A model generated the notes under the pieces. That model was not told the DNA's origin. It saw only the letters and a program-made list of their open reading frames with translations, and did no database searches. From Iris pallida (lineage: Eukaryota; Streptophyta; Magnoliopsida; Asparagales; Iridaceae), in contig JANAVB010031417.1 of the NCBI GenBank assembly GCA_029216955.1, positions 19,004,219 to 19,068,218 of the forward strand: a DNA stretch of 64,000 nt. Reading direction: 5' to 3'. This document shows, in pieces, positions 22,439 through 33,984 of this stretch. The position numbers were made by a program, and so were the translations under genes. Position 1 is the stretch's first letter. Each line of letters opens with the position of its first letter.

Positions 22439-25003
22439 TCATCTCCGCCTCATGTTTAGCTCCTTCTGAGTAAAGATGTACTTCAGACTTTTATGATCTG
22501 TGTACATCTCCACCCGGTCACCATATAGGTAATGCCTCCATAGCTTCAGAGCAAACACTATTACTGCTAACTCCAAATCATGAGTTGGGTAATTCTTCTC
22601 GTGGTCCCGAAGTTGCCTAGATGCGTAAGCTATCACCTTCCCATGTTGCATGAGGACACATCCAAGTCCCTTACCTGACGCATCACAATAAACTGTAAAA
22701 CCTCCTGGTCCAACTGGCAATGTAAGAATAGGCGCTGATATCAACTTCTGCTTTAGATTCTCAAATGATGCCTGGCATTCTGCCGACCAGACGAATGGTA
22801 CATCCTTCCGTGTCAAGCGGGTCATGGGTGCTGAAAGCCTCGCAAAGTCTGATACGAACCTTCTGTAATATCCTGCCAATCCCAAGAAACTCCGTACATC
22901 AGCTACGGTCTTGGGTACTGGCCAACTCTCTACAGCTTCAACCTTCTTGGGATCTACTGCTACTCCAGCTCCTGATATGATATGACCTAAAAATAAAATA
23001 TGATTCGTCCAGAACTCACACTTGCTGAGCTTAGCATACAAATGGTTCTCTCTCAGAACCTGTAACACTTTCCTGAGGTGGTCTTCATGCTCCTCTTCAC
23101 TGGCAGAATATACAAGAATGTCGTCGAGAAACACAACGACAAATTGATCCAAGTATGGCATAAAGATGTGATTCATCAAATCCATAAATATTGCTGGAGC
23201 ATTGGTCAAACCAAACGGCATTACTAAGAATTCATAATGCCCATACTTCGACCTGAATGCTATCTTGGGAATGTCCTCCTTCCGAACCCTCACTTGATGA
23301 TACCCTGAACGAAGATCTATCTTGGAGAAAACTCTAGCTTTGCTCAACTGATCAAATAAGTCGTCGATCCTGGGTAGTGGGTACTTGTTCTTCACTGTTG
23401 CCGCGTTAAGCTTCCTGTAATCGATGCACAATCTGGATGACCCATCCTTCTTTCCCACAAGTACCACTGGTGCTGCCCACGGTGATACACTAGCTTGGAT
23501 GAACTTCTTCTCCTTCAATTCCTCTATGTGCTGATATACCTTGGCCTGTTCGGAATCCGCCATTCTATAAACTCGATCTGATATCAGTTTAGTTCCTGGT
23601 GCCAATTCTATACTGAACTCAATATCTCTAACTGGTGGTAGACCTGGAAATTCTTCGGAAAATACGTCCAAAAATTCTTTAACTACCTTTGGAACTTGAA
23701 CTTCTTTCATTGCCGTTATTACTCCCTGCTCTTGTTGAGTTGCCTCTGATCTGACTAAGGTGAATCTCTTCATGCCTGGAATATCAAAAGATACACTCCC
23801 TCTACGACAATCTATTGTCGCATGACTGTCTTTCAGCCAGTCCATGCCTAAGATAACGTCAAAATTTCCAACAGGAAATTCTATCAACCGAACGGGTATG
23901 GAATGCCCGCAAACTACAACGCTACACGCTAGAATAACTCTACTAACTCCTACGAGCCCATTGCCAGTGAGTATATTCAACCTCCCTGGCAATGCCTCGA
24001 ACTCCATTCCTAGCCGTGTCGCAAATTGTGCAGATATAAATGAGTGTGATGCTCCCGAATCAAACAATGCTACTGTGGGATAAGAGGCGACGAGAATGTT
24101 ACCTGCCACAACATCTCCCGATGCCAATGCCTCTTCTAAGGACAGAGTGAATGCCTGCCCTCGACCTCCTTGCTGGTTTCCATGCTGCGGCCTAGCCTGG
24201 TGCTGTCGCTGGCCCCTGCCTTGGTGATGCTGGGGTGGTCTATGCTGGTGTTGCTGCGTCGGCGGTCCCTGCTGCCGAAACATCTGAGCCTGTGGCATGA
24301 ACGTGCGCTGTGCCAACGGTCTCACTGCCACTGCGGGTCCCCGATACTGGCCTGCCCCTGGTGCTGGCAGAGCAGGAAACTGCTGCCCTGGCCCTCCTGA
24401 CCTCGAATTCATGGGACATGTGGTAACCCGATGGTCTGGATTTCTACATATCAGACACAGTCCATTCAATGTCCGACACACATCTCTTGTGTGTCCCATC
24501 TTCCTACAATAAGTGCAGCCCGACGGGGGTTGCTGGTTCTTCCTCTGTTGCTGTTGCTGCTGCTGCCTGGGTGGTGCTGGTCCTCGTATCGCTACATCGT
24601 GGATACGAATGCCAGTAGATGGTACTGTTGTTCGGGGCGCCGCTCCCCCTCCTCCTTCAATCTGACTGTGGGATCTCTTCTGACCCCCAGTCCTAGTCAC
24701 AAGCCTCTGAATGGTGAGCTCATGCCTTCGAGTCGCTGTCAATATCTCATCAAAAGTCTGGTAATTGTGCCCCTCTATCAATTGCAAGAGCTCAAGATGA
24801 AACCCTTGCTGAAACCTCATGGCCCTTTGGCGCTCTGTTGCTACCATCTCTGGGGCGAATCTACTCAATCTGCAGAACTCCGCTGCATAAGCATCTACAG
24901 TCTTGCCGGCCTGCCTGAGGTTGATAAACTTCTGTTGTAGCTCAAACTGCGCCACAACTCCATAGTACTTGGTCTTGAATCTTGCTGTGAAATCGTCCCA
25001 AGC
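22439..25003 (-). pseudogene. Element E gag C-terminal part, protease, RT and RNase H
   Basis: About 855 codons. Gag ends with two CCHC knuckles ([14 protein letters not shown] and [14 protein letters not shown]). The protease has [11 protein letters not shown] follows ([27 protein letters not shown], catalytic FLDDILVYS), then RNase H ([13 protein letters not shown]). The 5-prime part of gag is separated by element C; the target copy CACAG sits at 25004-25008. A Gln run follows the gag linker. TGA at 22439 ends the frame at an Arg position. Confidence 0.9.
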
Positions 25004-25008
25004 CACAG

Positions 25009-26218
25009 TGTCACGCCCCAGAACCAGAATACTGGAGAGCGGGGGCAGACATAGCCAGCTACGTATAATGAAATGGAATCCACGTCACTATACGGTCACG
25101 GCTGTCTAGATACACGAGGGTTTACTACAAGCCAACAGTCTCCTATGGTCATGAACAAGCCTATTGTCTCAATCACAAGCAAGTAGTAACAGTTACAAGA
25201 TGTCAGAGCACCAAATATACAATAGTAAGGTGTCCCATATATTACATATTGGATGATCATGAAGCTAGTCGTACAAAATGTCAGGACTAGCAAGAGTTTT
25301 AGTCAATACATGATCAACCCTAGGATTTGTCAATCATGTTACAGCCCGTAGGCAGACAGTAAATAAAAGTGCAATACGAGCTAACACGTGCTCGCCGGCT
25401 AAACGCCTCAAAAGAATAATTTTACAATAAAGTGGGAGGACAAAAATAGACCCACTCGTTGCCAGGGTTACGCCTGGTGGTCACCATCTGGCTGAAAGAC
25501 AGGTGGATCCTCTGGTGCTGCTCCGATATCTGGCCACACAAAACCAGCTGGGTCAGACCTTAGAAAGAGCAAGTGCCACAAAGGAGGCTTCACTTAGGAA
25601 CTAAAACCAGCATATCACAAATAAATAGTTAAGGTAATTAAAAGATACTGATAATAACTGAGATAACAATAATATATTGAGTACGGAGAAACCATTCAAG
25701 TAGCCAGACTGCAACCCTTAAACCAAACAAGGACCGGGGTTGCAATCCTTCGCCTGAATAGAAACCCGCCTCAATTACTATTGATAAGGTAACAAGACAA
25801 TAAACGAAGAGAGGACACAGAACTGCTTCGAAAGCCAGGTTACAACCCTTAAACCAAACAAGGACCGGGGTTGTAACCCTTCGCCTGAACAGAACTGGAC
25901 CCCTGATCTTTATTGTTAAGGCCAGTATAAATAATCATGGTATTGAAGCAAAGGTAAAACATGACGAGCATGACAGGGGATTACCATAAGACAATAAACG
26001 AAGAGAGGACACAGAACTGCTCCGGGAGCCAGGTTACAACCCTTAAACCAAACAAGGACCGGGGTTGTAACCCTTCGCCTGAACAGAACTGGACCCCTGA
26101 TCTTTATTGTTAAGGCGGGCACAATAAGCATGACGATATATGATAAGATAACCATGGAACTATTCAGATAGCCAAGTTACAACCCTTAAACCAAACAAGG
26201 ACCGGGGTTGTAACCCTT
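25009..26218 (-). repeat. Element C left LTR, outer piece
   Basis: 1210 bp of the LTR before insertion of A. The first 100 bp match the ends of the B LTRs. Four copies of the hairpin module lie here, two of them in a duplication of about 193 bp (from 25801 and 25994). The LTR continues at 44769, after A and its CCCTT duplicate. Confidence 0.85.
25711..26214. repeat. Four tandem-dispersed hairpin modules in C LTR
   Basis: Stems: 25711-25717/25737-25743 (GCAACCC/GGGTTGC); 25838-25848/25868-25878 and 26032-26042/26062-26072 (GGTTACAACCC/GGGTTGTAACC); 26176-26185/26205-26214 (GTTACAACCC). All share the loop AAACCAAACAAGGACCG. B has one such module per LTR. Confidence 0.85.
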
Positions 26219-26545
26219 TGTTTGCCATTAAAATTGTTTTGATTGAAATCTTAATACAAACAGAACAGTGATACAATATAGGACTTAGATGTAGTCCTAG
26301 GAGTACACTTTTGTTTAAGCTGGGTCCTTAGTGCCAATGGAGCGAGTGGTAATGCGTTGACTCCGTTGACCGGCTGACGGCGGTTATCGGTTCTCTGAAG
26401 GTATTGATTGCTCTGGGTGCTGGAGCTTGCTGAGAAGAGGAAGACGTTGAGTGTCTAGAACTGCCTCTCCGGTGATTCTCTGTTGTGGATTCTCTGTGAG
26501 TCTTCTGTTCTGAGTCTCTATGTGTGTGTGAAGGAGATGATCCTT

Positions 26546-26555
26546 CTATTTATAG
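26546..26555 (-). promoter_or_regulatory. Minus-strand TATA box of A LTR (left copy)
   Basis: CTATAAATAG on the minus strand, about 330 bp before the element-sense LTR end. The right LTR copy (42810-42819) is in position to drive the element transcript. Confidence 0.6.
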
Positions 26556-27465
26556 TTTTGCAGGCTGGCTGCTCATGCGCGCATGTAGGATGCGCCGGTG
26601 TGGGAACGCCACGTGGAGGTTGCTGATGGAGGCGCATGGATGCTGTGCCCTGATCGAGGGGGAGAACTCTTCATACTGCTGTTGTGAGCCGGCACGTAGC
26701 AGGGAGAAGATCTTTCCGTTGCTGAAATCTTGGATGAGTTGAGTCAAAAGACACGTGTCGTCGACTCATGGTTTGAAGATCTCGGATTTGGTGGAGAGGA
26801 GTGATCTGGTGGGCTGCACCTTGGATTGGGCGCAGGAGGAGGCTGCGGCTCATAACCTTTAGGAGTTACAAACCATTTGGGGCGCATGGCTTTTGAGGCG
26901 CATGCAGGCGACTTTCCTTCTGTCTTTCGGGATCAGAGATCAGTCTGGGGCGCATGGCTTTTGAGGCGCATGCAAAACTTCAACCGGAGACTCTTCATCT
27001 GTCTTTAGGGATCAGTGAAGGGTCTGAGGCGCATGGCTTTTGAGGCGCATGCTGGTTTGGACGCATGGCCGTAGAGGCGCATGCGGGTGTTGACGCATGG
27101 TCGTAGAGGCGCATGCGGGTGGCCACGTGGCAGTAGCCGTCGGAAGTCATGATGATGCTGACGTTGCCGACGCTTCGTTTTCTGAATAAAGCTGTCAACT
27201 GTTCAGACTTTGGGAGGCGTGCTGCCAACTCTGTCAGTTCAGCATTTAATGTTGGTGATGTTCGATGGACAGCTGAGTGGGCACGTCGGTTGGCGTTCCA
27301 CTCGGTATGGAGATGTGTGGGGGCGCACCCTCTATAATGCGCCGAATACTGTAGGGCGCGTCTGTGTGATGCGCCTGATGCCGAAGGGCGCGTCCGTGTG
27401 ATGCGCTGTCTGGCTGGCGCATCGGATATGTCTTTTAATGATGCGGCTGTCTCGCTCTTCGAGTG

Positions 27466-27589
27466 CTATAAATAGCCGTTTGGCTGAATTCGAGGCATCC
27501 GGTTCATCCATTTAATGTAAATTCATTGCACGGAATTCGGAGGGCCATCCACTTGGCGCGTGGGTTTGATCTGCCCGGCCTATAAATAG
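27466..27589 (+). promoter_or_regulatory. Two plus-strand TATA boxes of A LTR (left copy)
   Basis: CTATAAATAG at 27466-27475 and 27580-27589, facing the antisense gene. The right LTR has the same pair at 43730-43739 and 43844-43853. Confidence 0.5.
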
Positions 27590-28499
27590 TGGCATGGAGA
27601 GAAGATTTGCTTCTCATTCCCTCACGTACTTCCAATATGAACTTGAACATGCGGGTGCATTCTGTTGACGAAGTGCTCCCGAGGGTGAAGATGAGACGCT
27701 GTGTTGTCTTCGATGCACTTGAAGGTGACTGTTACATCCAAAAGACGGAGTCGAGGGCTTCCGAGGCAGGCGGAAGGTGCCTGTTGCATCCAAAGATAGG
27801 GATGCTCGGGCCTTGTCCCCGTTATTCCGGAAGAGCCGTAGATCGGAATGGCGATGCAAGGCTCTTTCTTCCTGCAAAGTGGGGTTTCCCCACTTTGATC
27901 GTGTCGAAAGCTGCTCCTTTAGCCGTGGTTTCGATCACGGTCTTCCTTCGGCTTTGGAGGCTCTTTCGAAGCCTCCCCTGGCCACAGCATTTGCGGTGCT
28001 CTTCTCTTCCTTGGTTCCAGCCAGAGGGTTAAATACTTTGTGTCGAAGCATTTATCGGGCGAGCCTGGTTGGAAGAGCGGCACATAACTGGGCTCTGCTC
28101 GGCCAGGTGAGCCTGGCTGGAAGAATTTGGCTGAAGGGATGCACATAACTGAACTGCTGGAGAGATGATGGGATGCGCCTGGATGGAGGCGCATGATATC
28201 TGCTGCGCCTTACTGGTGGCGCATAGTGATGCTGCGCCTATCTGGAGACGCATGGTGGCCGCTGCCCTTATCTGAAGGCGCATGATGGCCGCTGGCTGTA
28301 GTCTTAGGCTCTTTCCTTTGTAGAAATTCTCCTTTGTACAGCCTTTTCTAGACATGTAATAGACTTTTATATATAAATGAAGAGTCCTTCTTCAAATGTC
28401 TATAGTTATTGACTTTGCTGTGAAGTTCTTCGTCTAAGTTCTGGCGCATGTAGTGTCTGGCGCATGGGCTTTCTGGTTGTGAAATTCCATGCTTCTACA

Positions 28500-28515
28500 A
28501 GACCCCCTTCAAAGT
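28500..28515 (-). other. Element A polypurine tract
   Basis: In element sense, TTTGAAGGGGGTCT directly precedes the TGTAGAAG LTR start. This is the expected site and composition for plus-strand priming. Confidence 0.7.
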
Positions 28516-28751
28516 TTTCAAAACTTTTGAATAAGTTTTGGAATACTTTGAAATAAGAAGCATGGAGGTCAGGGCGCATGATTTCTGGGCGCATGCTTGT
28601 TCGGGCGCATGCTCTTCTCAGTTAGTGATGATGGTGCCTCGGTAACCGAAAAGATTAATGATGATCTTTTGGTTTTATTTGCTGCTATCCTTGCAGAACC
28701 CGAGGCGACGGCTGAGATCATACGTCATCTGTTCACGCGTGCGACCAAGCC

Positions 28752-28761
28752 CTATAAATAG
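28752..28761 (+). promoter_or_regulatory. TATA box of the antisense PMD gene
   Basis: CTATAAATAG lies 96 bp before the ATG at 28857, with a pyrimidine-rich leader (TTCTTCTTC, CTTCTCCTTC) between. It is the same ten bases as the TATA boxes in the LTR of A. Confidence 0.7.
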
Positions 28762-28856
28762 GTAAGAGTTGGAGAGAGAAAGAGTTCTTCTTCTCTGTGC
28801 CTCTGCTTCTTTAGAGTTTCTTCTTCAAAAACCCTAACTTCTCCTTCTTCGAGAGA

Positions 28857-28977
28857 ATGGATCCCAAGACTCCTCGCGGCGCTGCCAGCAAGGGGAAGGA
28901 GAAAGCGAAGGAATCTGCGGATGAGGATGTACCTATCACTCTTGCGCCTCTTGCCGACGTTCGTCCTGAGGTGACAG
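28857..28977 (+). CDS. PMD gene exon 1
   Basis: Forty codons from ATG, beginning MDPKTPRGAASKGKEKAKES. A GTGGGT donor follows at 28978. One base remains and completes a Val codon with exon 2. Confidence 0.7.
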
Positions 28978-31900
28978 GTGGGTTTCGTCTCTGCTTTGGG
29001 CTCTGTGCCCTAACTGCCGATGCGTATAGACTTCGGTCTTTAATGATACGCCGAGGTTCTATCCTGCCGACGTGCATAGGTTTATACCTTTATCATGTAC
29101 CGAGGTTTTAATGGCTGACGCGTATGGGTTTTATTCCCTGAAGATGCGCCGAAGCTCCAATGCCAACGCGCATGGGCTTACGCCCTGATGATGCGCCGAA
29201 GCAGATGCGCTTGGGTTCATATCCTGGCAATGCGCCAGTCTGCTTGACATATTTTGTCTTTTTTGCCTGACTTCCACTTTTGTTGTGCCAGTGTCGATGA
29301 CGATCCCTTTGTTGAATGAGGTCCTCCTGGACGCTTCTCTTTGTCAGATGGGAGTTGATTTTGATGAGGCGGTGATCAACCCTGCAAAGGATGCTATCCT
29401 TCAGGACCAACCTCGTGAGAGGATGCTACAAATCCAGGTCCAGTTGCCGCTTTTCCTCCAGAGTATGATGGAGAGCGGTAAACTGAAGTCTGCTGATTCT
29501 GAAGGTGTGACTTTCTTAAAGCCTGCCTTTCTGTTTGGCGACCGATTAGTCTCTTCCGAAGCGAAGATATTGAAGATCAGAGAAGACTGGTTCTTTGCAG
29601 CTAAGGGCATGATGTTATACATGCGGCAGGTTGACCGCCAGTTGCCACTGACAGCCTTTTACCGTCTAGCTTCGAAGAGAAGGATGGATTGGGAACTTAC
29701 TCCTTCTCAAGGAGGTGCCTTGGGGGGTTCCCTTTCGATTGACACCACCTCGAACCAGCGAGATACCTTGACCGCCTCACGAACCGGTTCTTCGTTCAGT
29801 TACCGAGCTTTGCGTCCCGGGAGCATCTATAGTGAAGTCCCAAATGACACGTTTCCCTTCAGTGCCCCGACTTTTGCAAATCGGATGCTGACATCGAAGG
29901 TCACGTATCCGACAGCTGGTTTTAGAGTCAAAGGTTGGTGTCACTACATCCCAAAGTGGGATGAGTTGACCTCCTGGGTGCTTTCCAGGTTCAAAGTTGA
30001 GCTTAAAGAGATAGGGCTGACTGCCGCCATTCGGGCCACGCAGGCAGGCGTGGACCTCAATAAGCCGATGTTCCTTGCGCTGTTGGAGCTTTTCAACGCC
30101 CAGACTGGCAGCTTCTTTACTCCAGTGGGGGAGTTGGGATTGGCCCTTCATGAGATGTACGAAGTGTCCAAGCTTCCTTGGGGCTCAGAACCGTACGAGG
30201 AATATTTTCCATCGAATGAAGAGATCCAGGTCTTGGAAGATAAGGACCCGGAGATGATGGCCGTTTTCAAGGAGGTGACGAGCCATCATTATCTGATGCA
30301 CCGGGGGGACAAGGGTAAGACCCAACCTCACGTGACTGCTTGGAGGGACTATGTTTTCAGACAGGATTTGACGGATCCTTCGAGGATCCGGTTTGCGACT
30401 CTGCAGGGTTTGACACCCGCGGAAGTGAGTTCTGAAATAACCCGGCTGGACGAGAGGACCCCACATTCAAATGAGAGCGGCAAGAACACGTACAGCTGTT
30501 TCTGGCACTGCGAGCACCGGATGTCATCTAAGGCAGTGTTGACGGCCTACTTGATGATATGGCTCCGGGATTGCATATTTGCAGGGGGATCCGGTGCTGT
30601 TGAGAGGGTACATCGGAATCTCATTTTGCCTGCCGTGAAGTTGGCCTTTGGACGACCTCTGGCTCTCCTCCCCGCGATGGTGTGCAACCTGCTGCGCGGT
30701 TTGAGGTCTTTTGCGGATGATGTGATCCACGAGAAAGGTAATAATGACAACTTTCCCCGGGCCGAGCTGCCTTTCCATTATCTTATGGGTTGGCTGATCT
30801 TACATCATCCGAATGTGATGAGTCCTGGTCCTGAGGAGGACCATGTTGAAGGAGATGCCTTCATTCGCCGCTTCTACAAGAGGAAGTGGTCTTACACTGG
30901 CGTCCCCGTTTGTAGGAGGGTTTTGTCCTTCCTTCAGGGGTGGGAAATCGTGAAGGTTGGCCCGATCTTCAAGAATTTCGAGGCCGACCAGGATTTGGTT
31001 GATTCTGGCGAGGATGCGGTTACTTTGCCGAAATGGAGTTTTCGTTGGTTGCAGAGTATCCGGCCTTCGCATCTGGTCTACCGAAATCAGAACAGGTGTT
31101 ATCTGGAACCGTACTTGCCAAGCCGATTTGCTCGTCAATTTGGCTACACTCAGCTAATGCTACGGAATCCCAGTAGCAGTCTAGGCTTCATCGGGAGTTT
31201 GCTGGATGGAGCCCGGGGCTGGCAGTATTATAACGCTGGATGCACTAGCGTTAAGTTTACCACACCAGTTCACAATCCTCGGCCGCCGATCTTATATCCG
31301 ACCGCCAAGCTGTATTGTACTATGAATACTACGTCTCCTGGTTATGACAGGGAGACTAGTTTCATCATTGGAACCCAGTTGGAGGCAACAACGAATATGT
31401 TGGTGGCGGCTCGGTCATATCGTCCGCCAGAATTGGCGGGGTATCGGGCTGCTGCTATGGCACCAGTGAGAGACCCGTCTGTCGGAAAAAGGCGGGCTGA
31501 CCCAGAAGCTGGTTCTTCCGTACTGAAAAGGTCGAGAAGGACGTCGACCCCGAAGATTACGGAAACGCCACTTGTAACGCCAACGGGCTTAGCTCCCGCT
31601 GAGGTAAGGAGTGCTTCATAATTCCAGTTTTTTTTATGTCATTGTTGCGACTTATGCTCTTCTTCTTGTAGGGATTGAAGAAGAAGTCTCGTGCTTCGAA
31701 ATCGGGCACCAGTAAGCCGAAGGAGGTGGCAGGCTCTTCTGAGGAGCGCATTCCACCAATGATGATGTCTCCTGTGGAGGAGGGTCCCGAAGATGTTCCC
31801 GCGGAGGTTTTAGTATCTCCTGACTTTGAAGTCGCAACAACTTCTGGGATAGTACCATCTGCCGTGGAGGCCTTGGACGCTGAGGGTCTTATAGACTCGA

Positions 31901-33264
31901 GGCATCCTGATGATGAAGTGGATTGGAGTTCGTCGCCTTCTGGTGACGTCCCTCCAGCGTTGTAAGGGTCCGTTGTGGGGGCAGCAGAAGCAGTGAGGAT
32001 AGAGGAGAGGGTTGATTCCCCTCCTTGTCATGGTGAAGGGAGGTCGGCTGAATCATTGCCGAATCCTTCATTGGCTTCAACCATGGACATAGAGATGGCT
32101 ACCGATCAGGCGGTAGCGACAGATTTTGTCCCTGTAGAGGGATTTGAGAAGAGTGAGACCCTTCTGCCGGTCTTGTCTCCTGGGGCTGGCCAGGAGATAA
32201 ATGTTGATCTTCCCATTTTGCCGGGGGAGGTAGCTGATGCTGATAGAACGTCGGGGGTAGAAGAGGTGGCCGTTGACGTCGGTGATGTCTCCGGGCTTGA
32301 GAAGGGTAAGGGTGTGGAACCCTCTGTTGCTCCTTCTACTTGGGGTACTATCACGACGCATGTGCCGGCTCCTTCTTTTCCTTCGGCACCTCGGGCTAGC
32401 AGTCTGGCCCCTGCTGATGAAGAGCCTATTGCTGCCGAGGTTCAAACCTCTCAGATCGAGGTTGGCGGATCTTCCTCCGGTCCGCAAACTGTAGTAGCTC
32501 CTCCAACTCCTGCTATGACGCCGCAGGTGCTGGCGGATGCCGACGAGTATGTGAAGTTCCTCGTCGAGGGAGTGTACAAAATGCTGAAGAAAGGAGTATC
32601 TGCAGTGATGGATGGCAAGGGGAGCTTTGCGACAGCAAAAGCTTTGGCAATGCCTTGTATCGAGCTAATCCGCACTCACCAGGGCCATGACCATATGGCT
32701 GAAATTCTGGAGGTTTCGGTGATGGAGCTGGACGAGCGGCTCGCAGAACTGCAGCGCATCCAACGAAATGACCTCTCGGTCTTGATAGATGCAGAGATAG
32801 GAAAGTCGATGGCTGAGATCGAGGCTTCCCATCGAGCCGAGGTGAGCAGTTGGGAGCGTGAAGTGGCTGGGACTGAGGCTGCGGCGGAGCAGCTGTCTCA
32901 ATCTATGAAGAAGACGACGGAGAAGCGGGCTGCGGTGGATGCCAACATCGCAGAGGTTGATGCTCAGATGCGTCGTCTTGAAGACCAGCGGGCCCAACTT
33001 CACCTAGAGGCTGAGCGTGTCCTGGCTGAACACGTGGCATTCAAGCAGGAGGAAACGACTCTTACTCAGCGGACCCTTACTTTGGCTCAGCAGCGACGAC
33101 AGCTTGATGAGAAGTATGAGAGTAAAACTTCCGCTGAGGCTGTCGGGTTAATGCGTCAAGAAGCCGAGCTGCGAGTCCAGGCGACTGTGGAAACTTGCAC
33201 TGCCGACCTGAGACGTCGAGTCAGAGAACTCTCGTCCCACCCTGGGGAGGATCGGGGATTGTAG
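28857..33264 (+). CDS. Antisense spliced gene of element A: plant mobile domain plus coiled coil
   Basis: Three exons (28857-28977, 29292-31603, 31672-33264) join in frame through GT-AG introns of 314 and 68 bp. The protein has a Lys-rich start, then around residues 300-560 a PMD-type domain (aminotransferase-like plant mobile domain). Visible is the block LFNAQTGSFFTPVGELGLAL, then SKLPWG and an aromatic-rich body. A nuclear-localisation-like KRSRR follows, then a Pro/Ser/Glu-rich linker and a C-terminal coiled coil. A TAA at 31963-31965 would end it at 908 residues. The same frame then runs open to 33264, giving 1341 codons if that stop were sense. AATAAA lies at 33344. PMD proteins occur as host genes, as MULE passengers and as extra antisense ORFs in TAT elements; their role in transposition is unknown. 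Confidence 0.8.
29292..31603 (+). CDS. PMD gene exon 2
   Basis: It follows a TTGTGCCAG acceptor and ends GAG before GTAAGG. It is about 770 codons, long and clean, and contains the whole PMD-like domain and a basic KKRSRR-like tract near its end. No internal stop. Confidence 0.8.
31672..33264 (+). pseudogene. PMD gene exon 3, split by TAA
   Basis: It begins after CTTCTTGTAG. The first 97 codons end at TAA (31963-31965). The same frame then continues to TAG at 33262. The second part is acidic and then strongly coiled coil (long runs of Glu, Gln, Ala, Arg from about 32700). Either a late nonsense change shortened the protein or the shorter form is natural. Confidence 0.65.
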
Positions 33265-33984
33265 CTTCTCTTCTTTTTTATGTCATTTTTTTTTTGCAAC
33301 TCTTGCTGGAGAAATAGCGTATTTCTGTACTCCCTTTTTAAAAAATAAAGAAATACACTATCTCTTTGATATGTTCATTTTTGATTTCATGAACTTGATG
33401 ATTTATGTGGACCTATTATCTTTTGCGCACCTTGGTTTTAGGTACAGATAATAAGTATAAAGGAACCAACCTGTTTGCTCAGAGGTAATGTGGACATGGC
33501 AATCATTAGGTTCAAATGATAGAATCTTCCTACTCAGAGGTGTTTATGGACGTGGTAGGAATGATCTTGGGGGATACGCTGAACAACTCAGAGGTAATGT
33601 GGACGTGGAAGTTCTGCGATTAATGTACGACAACGTAGGAGTTGTTTGTACGGGATGTTTACTCAGAGGTAATGTGGACGTGGTAAACATGAAGGATAGC
33701 GTAAGCTCACGAAGTGTAAGGTTGCGCTTTGTAGGATGTAGAGAGACAACTCAGAGGTAATGTGGACGTGGTCATCTTTCTACGGAAGGATGCCACGGAA
33801 CAGCTGGGTTCCGGAAGCGATTGATTTTGTGAAAAGAGGTTGTTTGGAGAAATACATGTCTTGGAGGATGTCAAGAGTAGTACTTCTTTAGGAACTTGCC
33901 GTTGATGGGCATCATGAACAAGTCCCCATTGGGTTTGGCGAGCCGGTAAGCACCGTTTGAGTATACCGTCTCAATGATGAAGGG
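33265..33984. other. Convergent spacer between PMD gene and pol of element A
   Basis: It holds the AATAAA of the plus gene (33344-33349), five copies of a 20-nt word (next entry) and, at its right end, the last integrase codons of the minus frame after the TGA. Confidence 0.6.
33478..33771. repeat. Five copies of CTCAGAGGTAATGTGGACGT
   Basis: Copies start at 33478, 33533, 33587, 33662 and 33750. The second copy has lost part of the middle. Spacing is 55, 54, 75 and 88 bp, so this is not a simple tandem array. Each ends in GGACGTGG or GGACATGG; four have the ACGT core seen in bZIP sites. Confidence 0.85.

Larger units (their letters stand above)
26219..28499 (-). repeat. Element A left LTR (3-prime LTR in element sense)
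   Basis: TGTTTGCC...TTCTACA, 2281 bp, equal in length to the other LTR. It holds about 18 CGCATG words, a minus-strand TATA (26546-26555) and two plus-strand TATA boxes (27466-27475, 27580-27589). A 147-codon plus-strand frame at 27589 is present in both LTRs, but I see no evidence that it is a gene. Confidence 0.92.

Noticed and set aside
26524..26853. Small frames in the A LTRs on both strands (also 42788-43117)
   Set aside because: GC-rich LTR DNA with few stops; no codon or domain evidence.
27589..28032. A 147-codon plus-strand frame present in both A LTRs (also 43853-44296)
   Set aside because: Conservation only reflects LTR duplication. No domain is recognisable, although it does start just after a TATA box.
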